A DNA stretch of 64,000 nucleotides from Procambarus clarkii (GCF_040958095.1 NC_091233.1:22214297-22278296); one strand, 5' to 3'. Shown: positions 45,043 through 56,212, numbered from the stretch's first letter. Made by a program: numbers and translations. The notes: generated by a model not told the origin, from the letters alone.

Positions 45043-45933
45043 CTACAATAAATGAATATACTAATCAGCAATTGTGGATGATCCCCCACCCTGTTTGGCC
45101 TTGTACATGTCAAGTCTCGTACCATTTTAAACACCCACCTTAACATAAACAACAACAATTATCATCCTTATTCCATTTTCTACTTAAGTGGGTAAACAGC
45201 CCATGTTCCAACACAGGATCTTATAAGATTGTCATAACAATGCTCTGTGTGTTGAAAGCAGATCTGTTACACATAATGCATATTCAGAGATTTGGATTTA
45301 GGCTAGTCCTCGAATCTGTATGTATATTGCCAAGGCTGTACAAATTTCTTTAACTTAGTGGATTAATTAGTTTATGTTAGCCGTCTTTCAAATTGTGTTT
45401 TATTTTAATGGTGTGCGCTCTGCCAATACCACACAGCGGTGACCGAGGAGGCGAAGGCACGACGAGGTCGGTGCATGTTAGACGTGATAAAAGCCCACCA
45501 ACAAGCAAAAAGTTATTGATAAAATTACCTTTGCATTTCTCTAAAACTTTAAATTGTATGATACAAATTAAATACACCGATTATTTTGTTTAATTGGAAA
45601 ATATACTGGCAGCAACACAACACTTGTGGGCAATTCAGAAAGTAAAGACTGATCTAAAATTAATATATACAGTACTGTACATCATTATAGTTTCCAAGTG
45701 AGATATGGATAAATTAGAGACTAGATTTTTAGGGCTGGCTTCGGCCACCTTTATAGGGGGAATAGTCTGGCGTATGGGATGAACATCAAATAGTCAGGAT
45801 AGGCCTAAGTTAAATGATTTAAGAATTATTAATCATTCACACCCCAATAACTCCCCCCCTCTCCTCATCCGATTCTTACAGATTCAATTCTGGTCAAGTG
45901 TGAATACTGGTGGTGAAAACCAAACACTTTATA

Positions 45934-47075
45934 GTACTGTACTGTATGTACAGTACTGTATGTACTGTACTGTATGTACAGTACTGTATGTACTGTACTG
46001 TATGTACAGTACTGTATGTACTGTACTGTATGTACAGTACTGTATGTACAGTACTGTATGTACTGTACTGTATGTACAGTACTGTATGTACTGTACTGTA
46101 TGTACAGTACTGTATGTACTGTACTGTATGTACAGTACTGTATGTACTGTACTGTATGTACAGTACTGTATGTACTGTACTGTATGTACAGTACTGTATG
46201 TACTGTACTGTATGTACAGTACTGTATGTACTGTACTGTATGTACAGTACTGTATGTACTGTACTGTATGTACAGTACTGTATGTACTGTACTGTATGTA
46301 CAGTACTGTATGTACTGTACTGTATGTACAGTACTGTATGTACTGTACTGTATGTACAGTACTGTATGTACAGTACTGTATGTACAGTACTGTATGTACA
46401 GTACTGTATGTACAGTACTGTATGTACAGTACTGTATGTACTGTACTGTATGTACTGTACTGTATGTACAGTACTGTATGTACTGTACTGTATGTACAGT
46501 ACTGTATGTACTGTACTGTATGTACTGTACTGTATGTACAGTACTGTATGTACTGTACTGTATGTACAGTACTGTATGTACTGTACTGTATGTACAGTAC
46601 TGTATGTACTGTACTGTATGTACAGTACTGTATGTACTGTACTGTATGTACAGTACTGTATGTACTGTACTGTATGTACAGTACTGTATGTACTGTACTG
46701 TATGTACAGTACTGTATGTACTGTACTGTATGTACAGTACTGTATGTACTGTACTGTATGTACAGTACTGTATGTACTGTACTGTATGTACAGTACTGTA
46801 TGTACTGTACTGTATGTACAGTACTGTATGTACTGTACTGTATGTACAGTACTGTATGTACAGTACTGTATGTACAGTACTGTATGTACTGTACTGTATG
46901 TACTGTACTGTATGTACAGTACTGTATGTACAGTACTGTATGTACAGTACTGTATGTACTGTACTGTATGTACTGTACTGTATGTACAGTACTGTATGTA
47001 CAGTACTGTATGTACTGTACTGTATGTACTGTACTGTATGTACTGTACTGTATGTACTGTACTGTATGTACAGTA
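45934..47075. repeat. Self-complementary 14-bp satellite-like array, about 81 units
   Basis: The unit is GTACWGTACTGTAT, where W is A or T. Most of the array alternates A and T units, giving a 28-bp higher-order period, with several runs of A-only or T-only units. GTACAGTAC and GTACTGTAC are reverse complements, so units can pair with neighbours on the same strand. The 368-425 residue frames on both strands (YCMYSTVCTVLY-like) are artefacts. It lies in GNPDA intron 4. Confidence 0.97.
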
Positions 47076-47139
47076 ATTAGAAAAAAATTTATTTCCTTAA
47101 ACACACAAAGTTTCATTGCTCCTCATTTTAAGAAAGGGA

Positions 47140-47395
47140 AGAGGGGCCAAGTTAGTGGGAGGGGGGGAGAGGATTAGAAAGACTGAAGGTGGAGGATGAA
47201 GGGAGAATGGGGGAAGGGTAGGATGGAAGGGAGGGGAGGGGTGAGAGGGGGGGGGCAGGGATGGGAGGGGGTAGGAGGGAAAGGAAAGAATGAGGGGAGG
47301 GGAAGGGGGGTGCAAAGATGAGGTGAGGGGAGGGGGGGCAGGGATGGGAGGTGCTTTAGGGGAAGAAAGAGGGGAGGGGGGGGGGGAAGACATGG
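47140..47395 (+). repeat. Polypurine G-rich tract
   Basis: About 250 bases of almost pure purine (GGGAGG, GGGGGG, GAAAG) with little regular period, 80-330 bases from the acceptor-side end of GNPDA intron 4 relative to exon 4. On the minus strand this is polypyrimidine. Confidence 0.75.
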
Positions 47396-47477
47396 ATGAA
47401 TGAATAGATTGACAGGTGGATAGATGGACAAATGGATGCACATCTATCCATCGTCCTCAATTTCACAGAGCACTGAC

Positions 47478-47662
47478 CTCCCTGGCATCCATGACAGTAC
47501 CAACGCCTACAGTCAGAGCTTGCTTGGGGACCTTCGACATGTCATTATCAAAAAAGCGTGCATTTGCCGTTATGGTTTCTTGGTTAAGTGTCTTAACACG
47601 AGTGCGGGACACTAGACTGGAGCCAGGTTCATTAAAGGCAATGTGACCATCAGGTCCAATTC
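47478..47662 (-). CDS. GNPDA: Glucosamine-6-phosphate deaminase, exon 4 (catalytic)
   Basis: Encodes [16 protein letters not shown], which holds the catalytic Asp141, His143 and Glu148 (human/E. coli numbering; identical in this protein). [28 protein letters not shown] and [10 protein letters not shown] follow. Acceptor TTACTTTCAG; donor GTCAGT. The Gly codon is split with exon 3 (G|GA). Confidence 0.97.
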
Positions 47663-47939
47663 CTGAAAGTAAATAAAAATAATTCAGCACATTGTGTAAG
47701 TTTGGCATCAATTAATTTTATACTTTGCCTTCGGAAAACCTTTTCTTAAATGCACATGACAGTGCCCTACATAGCTAGGCATTTATTTGGTACTCCCCTC
47801 TTTCAACATCCATGGATTTTGAAAATAATTATCTAACCTCATTTTCTAAATCAATATCATCAGGCTCTTAATATTCCATGGTGCTTAACATCAAACTTCT
47901 CAAAAGTCATCATCATAAACTTCACCTTTAGGTTTACTG

Positions 47940-48205
47940 TAACAGCAGATGTCACAAGGTTTACCCCATGTGTATTTCAACAGCATCCTTTAGCTCATTC
48001 CAAGCTTTAGTACAGTTGTGTATTGCTGCCTCAACAGAATACCTTTTCAAATTCTCCAGGATTTTCCGTCGACTATACACCGTATCCTTCACGTTTCCTC
48101 TATCTTTTAACAGCCCTTGTAATTTATGTTCAAAATCTTGACCCATGGGCTGGATCAAAAGGCGTTTTATGTTTGGAGGCCAAGAGACACTAACTTGCCA
48201 TCAAC
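47940..48205 (-). mobile_element. Tigger/pogo-type transposase fragment
   Basis: The minus-strand frame reads WPPNIKRLLIQPMGQDFEHK, then ILENLKRYSVEAAIHNCTKA, then WNELKD. This matches the LPPNTTSLIQPMDQG...K...AW.E(V/L) segment just after the third catalytic residue of Tigger/pogo DDE transposases. Only the C-terminal quarter remains. It lies in GNPDA intron 3 and is not spliced into the gene. Confidence 0.75.
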
Positions 48206-48513
48206 AGATTTTAAAATGTCAATATTTGGGTGTGCGGGGCATTTACAAACATGCCTAGGCTTAAATCTAAAAACCTAGCATTGCAATACATGTCCCTCAC
48301 CAGCAAGCATAATTAAAATGACACCAATGTATCATTTCTCTTCCCATCCAAAAAAACAGTGTAGATACCCATCTTATTCTCAAATCCTTGTGTATTCAAA
48401 AGAAAAATCAAAATGATTTCTAACAAATGAAAGGAAAAATTAACAGAAAATGGAACAATTATATGTCTCGAGTGATATTGATGGAGGCAAGTGTTCAAGT
48501 CCATCTGTACGAG

Positions 48514-48754
48514 GGAGCCTCGTAGCCTGGTGGATAGCGCACAGGACTCTTAATTCTGCGGCGCGGGTTCGATTCCCGCACGAGGCAGAAACAAATGGGC
48601 AAAGTTTCTTTCACCCTGAATGCCCCTGTTACCTAGCAGTAAATAGGTACCTGGGTGTTAGTCAGCTGTCACGGGCTGCTTCCTGGGGGTGGAGGCCTGG
48701 TCGAGGACCGAGCCGCGGGGACACTAAAGCCCCGAAATCATCTCAAGATAACCT
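48514..48754 (+). mobile_element. tRNA-headed SINE, copy with a Lys(CTT)-like head
   Basis: The head at 48517-48586 has a perfect 7-bp acceptor stem (GCCTCGT / ACGAGGC), an anticodon-loop position reading CTT, and box B GGTTCGATTCC. The body is the same as the SINE at 1970. The good fold could fool a tRNA finder, but the SINE body follows directly. It is antisense to GNPDA, in intron 3. Confidence 0.88.
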
Positions 48755-48874
48755 CAAGAGGTACTCACATTTCTGATTACATTCTGTGAATATTACATGC
48801 CAATTAGATCAAATAAGTGAAATTGGTAAGGGTTTCTTGCAACAATAAACTGGATAACCATAGGCCATAATTAC

Positions 48875-49057
48875 CTCCCATGAAAAGCTCAATCCCTCCA
48901 GCTTCCTTTATCTTCATTTCATAATTCTGACACTCCTGCTCCAGGTCTGGTGCGTTGCCATCGAGGACATGGGCATTGGCCGGATCAATGTCAATGTGCT
49001 TAAAGAAGTTCTGCCACATGAATGTGTGGTAGCTCTGAGTGTGGTCCCGGGGAATAC
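48875..49057 (-). CDS. GNPDA: Glucosamine-6-phosphate deaminase, exon 3
   Basis: Encodes [60 protein letters not shown] then G. The DH-x2-SYHxFMW-xNFFKHID and ILDGN motifs are diagnostic of the NagB/GNPDA family. Acceptor GTTTCAG; donor GTAATT, phase 1 at both ends. Confidence 0.97.
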
Positions 49058-49720
49058 CTGAAACACACAAAGTGGTCTGCATTATCAATTGTAACTGTCT
49101 CCAGCCAATGAAATATAAACTAAATGAAGTTAAATATTTATGCAACAATACTGCATAAAACGGGAGAAAACAAGAAAAAATACACACGAAAATATCGAGA
49201 CGGCATCAATGGCTTAGACCCATTTTCCCCAGGTCAACATTATACAGCATTTCTTCCTCCTGACACTCGGTACATGTCAGGATGCAAGAAAAGAAATAAC
49301 AAACGAGACTTTTTTTTGCAACTTAGAAAAACCACCAGGATACACAAATATTGCCTATACCATTAAATCTATTGTACTTTAAGGAAAAGAAAATCAAATA
49401 ATAAAAAAAGCAAACTGAAGAGCCAGAGACTTACAGCTACTATAATTTGGATGTCAAAATTGATTAAACCCGGATGCTATCAAAGGTCAGACAGCTCACA
49501 ACAAAATGTGGTTGCCATCCAAAGTTTAGTACAGTAGTAATAAATTTCAAAGTACTGTATAGTGATATAGTGTATAGTGATCACAAGTCCATTTATGGCA
49601 CTAACAAATGTATCAATAATATTTAATATAACTACTTAATTAAAAGTTACAAGGAATGCATATTTGTATTATGAACAAAATTAAATTTAAAAATGGTTAA
49701 ATAAAAAAAATTAAACATAC

Positions 49721-49822
49721 CAACATATTCATCCATATTGAAGGTCTTGACATATTTGAACGAGATTTTGCCCGCTTTGTGATACTGTACTAGCTTTTTA
49801 TACGTTCCAAGTGGAGTGCTGC
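49721..49822 (-). CDS. GNPDA: Glucosamine-6-phosphate deaminase, exon 2
   Basis: Encodes [20 protein letters not shown] then [14 protein letters not shown]. The Ser-Thr after LPTG binds substrate phosphate in the family, and Asp72 in FNMDEYVG is the catalytic acid/base. Acceptor TTATTTTCAG; donor GTATGT, phase 1 at both ends. Confidence 0.97.
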
Positions 49823-50258
49823 CTGAAAATAAGGGCACAGTATTTATGATGCTACCAATCATACTCTTCAAACCATTTTATATAATGGATATAATTGCAG
49901 ATACACAAATACCAAAAATAATTTTTCCAAACCGAATACAGTATTTAAAATTAAAATATTATAAGCACTAACAAAACATTATTTAACAACCCTCAGTTTG
50001 ACAAAAGGAGAAAAATTTTCCGTAATTTATCTTAAATAATTTTTTAATGCTGTACTGTATAACAGGTTTATTTTTTATTAGGCAATAACAGCCAGAGAAG
50101 TGCCAAATTATAATAATTAGAGAGATAAGCAACACAGCCCTAAATTCTTTAGTGAAATATATAAATTAATGTAAATGTATAAATTAATGTACAAGCTACA
50201 ATAACCTCGGCTGAACCTTGGTACATCAGTTGACAAAGCGCACCAAGTGGGAACTGAC

Positions 50259-50382
50259 CTGTAGGCAAGCCCAAAACGAAGAACTTATCTGGGCCAGGCT
50301 TGAAGTCATTGATCCTCTTTATAATGTACCGGGCTGACCATTCTGCCACCCTTTCACCGTCATCAAGAATCACTAGACGCAT
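50259..50382 (-). CDS. GNPDA: Glucosamine-6-phosphate deaminase, exon 1 (start codon)
   Basis: The enzyme converts glucosamine-6-phosphate to fructose-6-phosphate and ammonia in the cytosol, feeding hexosamine (for example chitin) breakdown into glycolysis. This exon encodes MRLVILDDGERVAEWSARYI, then IKRINDFKPGPDKFFVLGLPTG, aligning from residue 1 with human GNPDA1 (MKLIILE). An AG acceptor (TTTACAG) abuts the ATG, so a non-coding first exon probably lies further upstream. The donor GTCAGT leaves phase 1. The six exons give 275 aa, a little shorter than the 289 of human GNPDA1, with all active-site residues kept. It is very likely functional. Confidence 0.97.
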
Positions 50383-50875
50383 CTGTAAAGTAGCAATTAC
50401 TTTTAAATACTAGTTTTCCGCCTCCTCAGGAAAGTCTAAACTACAGTGAAGTCTTACTCTAATGGACACATTTGCCCTTGGCCCATCCACAGCATCCAAA
50501 CTTTCCAATACAAATCAATTTTTTTTAATATTTTGATATCAAGATAAATTTGAAATAGTAAATACATAAGTAAATATTTTTTACGGGGCAGAATATTTTA
50601 CCCAGTACCAAGCAAAGGTTGGTGCCGAGACTTCGTGAAAGGAATTCAGCCAGTGCCGATTTTGGGTCATACACGGTAAAACACTTTAGTTTTAGGGCTG
50701 TAATTCATGGAATATTCTACTCAATCATTTGCATAAATTTAGACTTAAAATGTACGTACAGGCAATTTATTGAAATATGGTTGACCGACAGACATCCTTA
50801 AGAACGTCACATGTTGGGGCACGGCGCTAGACACAAGGAATCACTACTGTATCCTACTGCCATGTGGTGGCTAAA

Positions 50876-50914
50876 GGGGACCTCTCTAAGCTTAATATGC
50901 TTAGAGAGGTCCCC
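50876..50914. other. Perfect 16-bp stem hairpin upstream of GNPDA
   Basis: GGGGACCTCTCTAAGC (50876-50891) is exactly mirrored by GCTTAGAGAGGTCCCC (50899-50914) around the loop TTAATAT. It lies 494 bp upstream of the GNPDA ATG. The paired region does not extend further, so it is too short for a typical pre-miRNA. Confidence 0.9.
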
Positions 50915-51078
50915 TACAACAGGACACCAATTATGACTGTGCGACAACCCAACGAGGTCCAGCAAACAGGAGTCATGTCACTACACAATCACTGAAAACT
51001 CTTGCACCAGTCTCCAGCATTCTCGGAAATTTAGATGAAATTAAGCGTAGGTTAAGCTTAGTTGGGGATAATTATTTA

Positions 51079-51352
51079 GTCTCGGTGGTGCAGTGGTAAG
51101 ACACTCGCCTGGTGTTCCGCGAGCGCTTTGTCATGGGTTCGTATCCTGGCCGGGGAGGATTTACTGGGCGCAATTCCTTAACTGTAGCCTCTGTTTAACG
51201 CAACAGTAAAATGTGTACTTGGATGAAAAAACGATTCTTCGCGGCAGGGGATCGTATTCCAGGGACCATAGGATTAAGGACTTGCCCGAAACGCTACGCG
51301 TACTAGTGGCTCTACAAGAATGTAACAACTCTTCTATATATCTCAAAAAATT
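51079..51352 (+). mobile_element. Second SINE family, plus-strand copy
   Basis: Head GTCTCGGTGGTGCAGTGGTA, box B GGGTTCGTATCC, middle GGCCGGGGAGGATTTACTGG, tail CTTGCCCGAAACGCTACGCG then TACTAGTGGCTCTACAAGAA. Nearly identical to the minus-strand copy at 33990-34262, so the family was active fairly recently. Confidence 0.88.
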
Positions 51353-52689
51353 ATCACGCTAGGATGGTGAAAATGTGCACAAGGCCATTCAACATGGATC
51401 GTTCCCCCGTTTGTTATAACCATATATATGGTTAAATCAGAATGTATTGTAATGGGCAGGTTTAAAAATCTGCTGATGAAGCACCTTATGTACACTGTGA
51501 CCTGTGTGCTGCTGTGGCAGTGTGTTTATATTAGGTTTATTATGTGTAGCAAGTGAGGGCGACCTGACCCAACCCGTCCGCAGGTCACGACCTCACACCC
51601 GTGACCCACTGACCTTCAGACAAGGGCACAGCACCGGGCAACAAGATCATCAAGGCAAATGGGCGGACCCTCGACAAGCCGCCGGCTTCCTGTTCCCGTC
51701 GAGAGCCACTAGTGATGGTGGCACTTGGGTAAAACCCGGAGCCCTGCCGCCCCTGCTATACTAACAAGAATCCTTGACGTTGAGCTGTACTGCTCCTGGG
51801 GACGTCTTCCCGAGCCTGGTGGTGGCCTGTGGTGACATACCTTGTGAGGAGTGTGAGGTGAGGAGGGTTATGAGGTGAGGAGAGGTATGAGGCGGCCGCC
51901 CACAGCTGGTGTGAGGCTCAGCTGCTCTCACTCACAGCCGGCAACAAGTTTTTTTTTATTCCCAGAGCAGGCAAAGGTTCCTCCGGCAGCCGGCTCCTCA
52001 CGTCTGTCACAGGGCATCTCTCCACCGTGAACTCTATCTCTCTCTCTCCTCCCTCGACTGTAATCTAGGTCGCAATGTGAAGTAATATTTATCTTTCAGC
52101 AAAAGTGGCTGTTGCAATGTTTGCTAGCAAGTGCTTGTTCATCGGGTGGGAAAAATATTACGGTGGCTGGAGTTACCAGCGAGCAATATGTCAAAACCAC
52201 TTTCCCGTTATCTATATTTTGTACGGCTGTGGACGGTACTGATATGTGTGATTGGAAAAGAATTAGGAGAGAAAGAGAGAGAGATTATGGTGATCTATTT
52301 CACCATGAGCCTTCCCAATGACTCGTTATTTGTTAAAGATGAGTTGAGACAGTAGTGGGGCGGCGGTGTGGTAACTCTGCTCTGTAATTACCTAACACTG
52401 CTTGCCTAGACCTGCTTGTTGGCCAACCATACCTGATTTACCTGAGGGGTCACTAACCCTAGTCGTCTCGGCGAGAACAGGAAGCCGGCGGCTTGTCGAA
52501 GATCTCTCTCTCTTCCCCCCCCCTTTCTAGTGGCATTCCCTAACATTCCATTCACTCCCCTTTTACATTCCAAATTCAAATAAAAAAAAATTGTTCCCTA
52601 ACATTGTGACCCTAAACATTCCCCTAAACATTCCCTAACATCCCATAACATTCCCTAACATTGTGACCTGACGTTCAGTTTTGAGAGCA
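51353..52689. other. GNPDA-ERCC8 intergenic region, no gene recognised
   Basis: Includes CT-rich stretches at 52020-52055 and 52500-52530, and a LINE-tail scrap at 52440-52505 (CACTAACCCTAGTCGTCTCG). Non-coding first exons or promoters of GNPDA may lie here, but nothing marks them clearly. Confidence 0.4.
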
Positions 52690-53070
52690 TTATATGCCTC
52701 TGTAACCTTTCCCACTACCTTCCATGGGATGGGTATGGGGTGTATAATAAATGAATCAGAGTTGATGGTTGTTAAACAATTTTGCAGGGTCGTATTCCAC
52801 GACAAAAAATATGATTAAGGACTTGCCCGAAACGCTATGCGTACTATTGTACAAGAATGTATCAGCTCTTGTATATATAAATAAATCAAATACAAATATT
52901 GCTGCCTCTGAGCAGCCAGCCAAGGGCATGAAGTAACATATTGAGAACTGCAACAAAGTCTAGTAGAACTGAGACAAAATGCATGTTATGTCATTCTTCA
53001 ATATACTATTATTACATAAGATTGGTATTTTTACATTCTTACAAAGCCACTAACACGCATAATTTTATTT
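52690..53070 (+). mobile_element. Dispersed tails: GTATGGGG tail and SINE/LINE tail scraps
   Basis: Bases 52690-52760 carry CCATGGGATGGGTATGGGGT then GTATAATAAATGA, a tail also at 32815 and 59130. Bases 52782-52885 match the 3' tail of the second SINE family (CTTGCCCGAAACGCTATGCG). Bases 53027-53065 are a minus-strand scrap of the same LINE tail. Confidence 0.65.
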
Positions 53071-53104
53071 TATAGGACAATTGGTTCAAGGACTGGACCC
53101 CAAG

Positions 53105-53650
53105 ATCGAGTCTGTAATCCGAGCAGTTTACAATTGCATATGTGGAGAGCTGTGAGCAGTTTACAGCTGCATACGTGGAGAGTTGTGATCAGATACGTGG
53201 AGAGTTGTGAGCAATTTACAACTGCATACGTGGAGAGTTGTGAGCAATTTACAACTGCATACGTGGAGTTGTGAGCAATTTACAACTGCATACGTGGAGA
53301 GTTATGAGCAATTTACAACTGCATGTGTGGAGAGTTGTAAGCAGTTTACAGCTGCATACGTGGAGAGTTGTGATCAGATACGTGGAGAGTTGTGAGCAAT
53401 TTACAACTGCATACGTGAAGACTTGTGAGCAATTTACAACTGCATACGCGGAGAGTTGTGAGCAATTTACAACTGCATACGTGGAGAGTTATGAGCAATT
53501 TACAACTGCATGTGTGGAGAGTTGTAAGCAGTTTACAACTGCATATGTGGAGAGTTGTGAGCAATTTACAACTGCATGTGTGGAGAGTTGTGAGCAGTTT
53601 ACAAGTGCATATGTGGAGAGTTGTGAGCAGTTTACAACTGCATATGTGAC
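53105..53650 (+). repeat. 33-bp minisatellite, about 15 copies
   Basis: Units contain GTGGAGAGTTGTGAGCAATT then TACAACTGCATAC, with variants (GCAGTTTACAGC, GATCAGATAC). The 33-bp period keeps frames open on both strands, giving spurious proteins of 60-130 residues. It is intergenic between GNPDA and ERCC8. Confidence 0.92.
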
Positions 53651-53880
53651 GAGTTGTGTGACTTTAGAGTAGTGATCCCTAGAGGAGCCGAGAGGTAAAC
53701 ACACACACACGTCACCAGCTGCCTTAACTGCATTATTTTCTCATTTATATTACTACTGGAGCCAGTGCCAGTGCCACTGTGGCCCCAGCAAGTGCCTGGC
53801 ACCCTCGAGGTTGACCTTGCTAGCCGCCCGGGCACTTTGTGCTTGATTCTAACTGGCTGAATGCCAAGTCGGGATCAGTC

Positions 53881-54204
53881 TTAATTACCCGAAGTATTGT
53901 TAGTAATGAAGAACTATGATATATTTACTCACTCTACTGTTGGTGCTGAATGTAGAACATGAAGAAAAAACATATTTTTTTACTCTGAAATAATATAATT
54001 TTATAATGAAATTGGGTCTTTATTTAATTCCTTAAAGCTACAAGTGTCACTTTGAGGGAGCGTCGACTTGCTATGGCGTCACTTGCCATTTAGTTTCGTC
54101 TAATTTCGTTATAAAATTATATTATTTCAGAGTAGAAATATGTTTTTTCATGTTATACATTCAGCACCAACATTATAGCGAGAAGCTATGATGTTGGAAG
54201 CTAA
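53881..54204. mobile_element. hAT-like foldback MITE, partial copy 2
   Basis: Both arms of the 7881-8487 element are recognisable (TAATTACCCGAAGTATTGTTAG; GATATATTTACTCACTCTAC; AATATAATTTTATAATGAAA mirrored later), but the centre is different and the ends are disturbed by the adjacent perfect inverted repeat. Confidence 0.65.
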
Positions 54205-54302
54205 GTACCCAAAAGCTTCCTTAGCATCACGTGAGTAATGAAGAACAATGATATAACATTGTTCTTCATTACTCACGTGATGCTAAGGAAGCTTTTGGGT
54301 AC
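54205..54302. repeat. Perfect inverted repeat, 46-bp arms, 6-bp loop
   Basis: 54205-54250 (GTACCCAAAAGCTTCCTTAG ... GAAGAACAATG) is exactly the reverse complement of 54257-54302, with loop ATATAA. The arm sequence is the terminal part of the neighbouring foldback MITE family. Perfect arms next to diverged MITE copies mean the inversion formed recently or is kept identical by conversion. Confidence 0.95.
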
Positions 54303-54667
54303 GGAGTGAACAGTGAAGGCACTGTGGGTTCAGGACTGTGTAACGGTGCCTCGTCATGGCACTCATTATCCTGACCTTTGGTTGTCCTTGGCACCCTCCA
54401 GCCTGGCACTGGGTCACGTCTTACAAAACCACTTGCTGGTTTTATTTCCAGGATGTCAAAAGTTGTCATTTTGGAAGGGTGGGGAGGAGAGGGAGGGGAA
54501 TATATATATATACTGTTTACCAATAAGAATATCAGTAAACCGTAATTGTAGTTTTGTAGTTTCGTAACAAATAATAGAATGAGCAACATGGCAACAGCTT
54601 CATACCATGTGATGGGTCCTTGTGCTTCATAGTTCCCAAAGCCACTACATGCTACATTTAATTTGCT

Positions 54668-54877
54668 AACCAAAGCCTCCTGGCATTACATAAGTAATGA
54701 AGTAATATGATATATTTACTCACTATAATGTTAGTGGTGAATGCTGAACATGATCAAACCTATTTTGACCCTGAAATCTAATTTCATAACGAAATTAGAG
54801 GCACATATGTGGCAGGTGATGCCATAGGAAGTCGACGATCCAAGCGACAATGTTGTGGAGCGACTTATCCAAGATAT
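54668..54877. mobile_element. hAT-like foldback MITE, partial copy 3
   Basis: Matches the left arm of 7881-8487: CATTACATAAGTAATGAAGT, GATATATTTACTCACTATAA, GGAAGTCGACGATCCAAGCG, ACAATGTTGTGGAGCGACTT. It stops where the family A LINE begins, so the right arm is missing. Confidence 0.7.
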
Positions 54878-54884
54878 ATTACTG

Positions 54885-55510
54885 TACTCACCTAGTTGTG
54901 TTTGAGGGGGTTGAGCTCCGGCTCTTTGGTCCCGCCTCTCAACCGTCAATCAACAGGTGTACAGGTTCCTGAGCCTATTGGGCTCTATCATATCTACACT
55001 TGAAACTGTGTATGGAGTCAGCCTCCACCACATCACCACCTAATGCATTCCATTTGTCAACCACTCTGACACTAAAAAAGTTCTTTCTAATATCTCTATG
55101 GCTCATTTGGGCGCTCAGTTTCCACCTGTGTCCCCTAGTGCATGTGCCCCTTGTGTTAAATAGCCTGTCTTTATCTACCCTATCAATTCCCTTGAGAATT
55201 TTGAATGTGGTGATCATGTCCCTCCTAATTCTTCTGTCTTCCAGCGAAGTGAGGTTTAATTCCCGTAGTCTCTCCTCGTAGCTCATACCTCTCAGCTCGG
55301 ATATATATACAGTATATTACTGTACTCACCTAGTTGTGCTTGTGGGGGTTGAGCTTTGGCTCTTTGGTCCTGCCTCTCAACTGTCAATCAACAGTTGACA
55401 GTCAACTGTCAGGTTGACAATATTGTTGCCTGGAGATTGTTTGCTAGCATATCAGCTTCCTGTACTCACCTAGTTGTGCTTGCGGGGGTTGAGCTCTGGC
55501 TCTTTGATAG
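54885..55510 (-). mobile_element. Family A CR1/L2-like LINE 3' ends (three pieces)
   Basis: Bases 55305-54885 on the minus strand encode MSYEERLRELNLTSLEDRRI, TTFKILKGIDRVDKDRLFN, FFSVRVVDKWNALG and the 3' UTR (plus strand TAGTTGTGTTTGAGGGGGTT). Two shorter 3' UTR pieces follow at 55315-55395 and 55458-55510. The coding part here is open for about 100 residues. Confidence 0.82.
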
Positions 55511-56036
55511 TCGCACTTCTCAGCTCAAATTATCGCAAATTTAATTGGTGATATTAACAAATAAAATGCATGTTTATAATAATATCTAACATAAATAGTC
55601 ACAAAATATTTAAGATTTATTTATAAATACGTGTCTGGAAGTTAAATCAACTCCATAGGACAATAGTTTTGTTGTATAGATACTAATCATTATTCGTTGG
55701 TATGCGTTCGCTATTTAAACTACTTTGTACTTATATAAACTCTCCCCCATGTCTCTTCGCTCATGGAACAACGAACCCTACACGCTCTCTGATATATTGC
55801 TTATTTAATAGAAACTAACATATAAAGCTTATATTTGTATATGTTATCAGGAAGGAAAAGATAAAATAGTTTTTGCGAATCCATCATAGAGATTTGATCT
55901 CATTAGGGAGGAAAGATATTCATATTTTAACCATATCTTGGCTTTCATTTAAGATATATATATTCCTTGAAATGTAGTCACATTAAGGTTTATGTCTTTC
56001 TTCTGACATATAGACCTTTGAGGTTAATTAGAGGTT
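55511..56036. other. No recognised feature
   Basis: AT-rich intergenic sequence without coding, tandem or transposon signals. Confidence 0.4.
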
Positions 56037-56172
56037 ATTCTGCCCGAATTGAGGTTATTCTGCCCGAAACGCTTTGCGTAATAGTGGCTTTAGGCATTGT
56101 ATGTACTAGCTCTATCTATAAAGCCAACAAACTTTGTAAATCTCTTTATGTATGTACCTTACCTAAATAAAG

Positions 56173-56212
<40 letters not shown>

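Noticed and set aside
45900-47177. Open frames of 368-425 residues on both strands
   Set aside because: All lie in the 14-bp GTACWGTACTGTAT array. A 14-bp period without stops leaves every frame open, and the predicted peptides are pure repeats.
48517-48586. Apparent tRNA-Lys(CTT) gene with a perfect acceptor stem
   Set aside because: It is followed directly by the SINE body found in four other places with different heads, so it is a SINE head and not an independent tRNA gene.
50876-50914. Pre-miRNA
   Set aside because: The stem is only 16 bp with no extension on either side; too short for a normal animal precursor.
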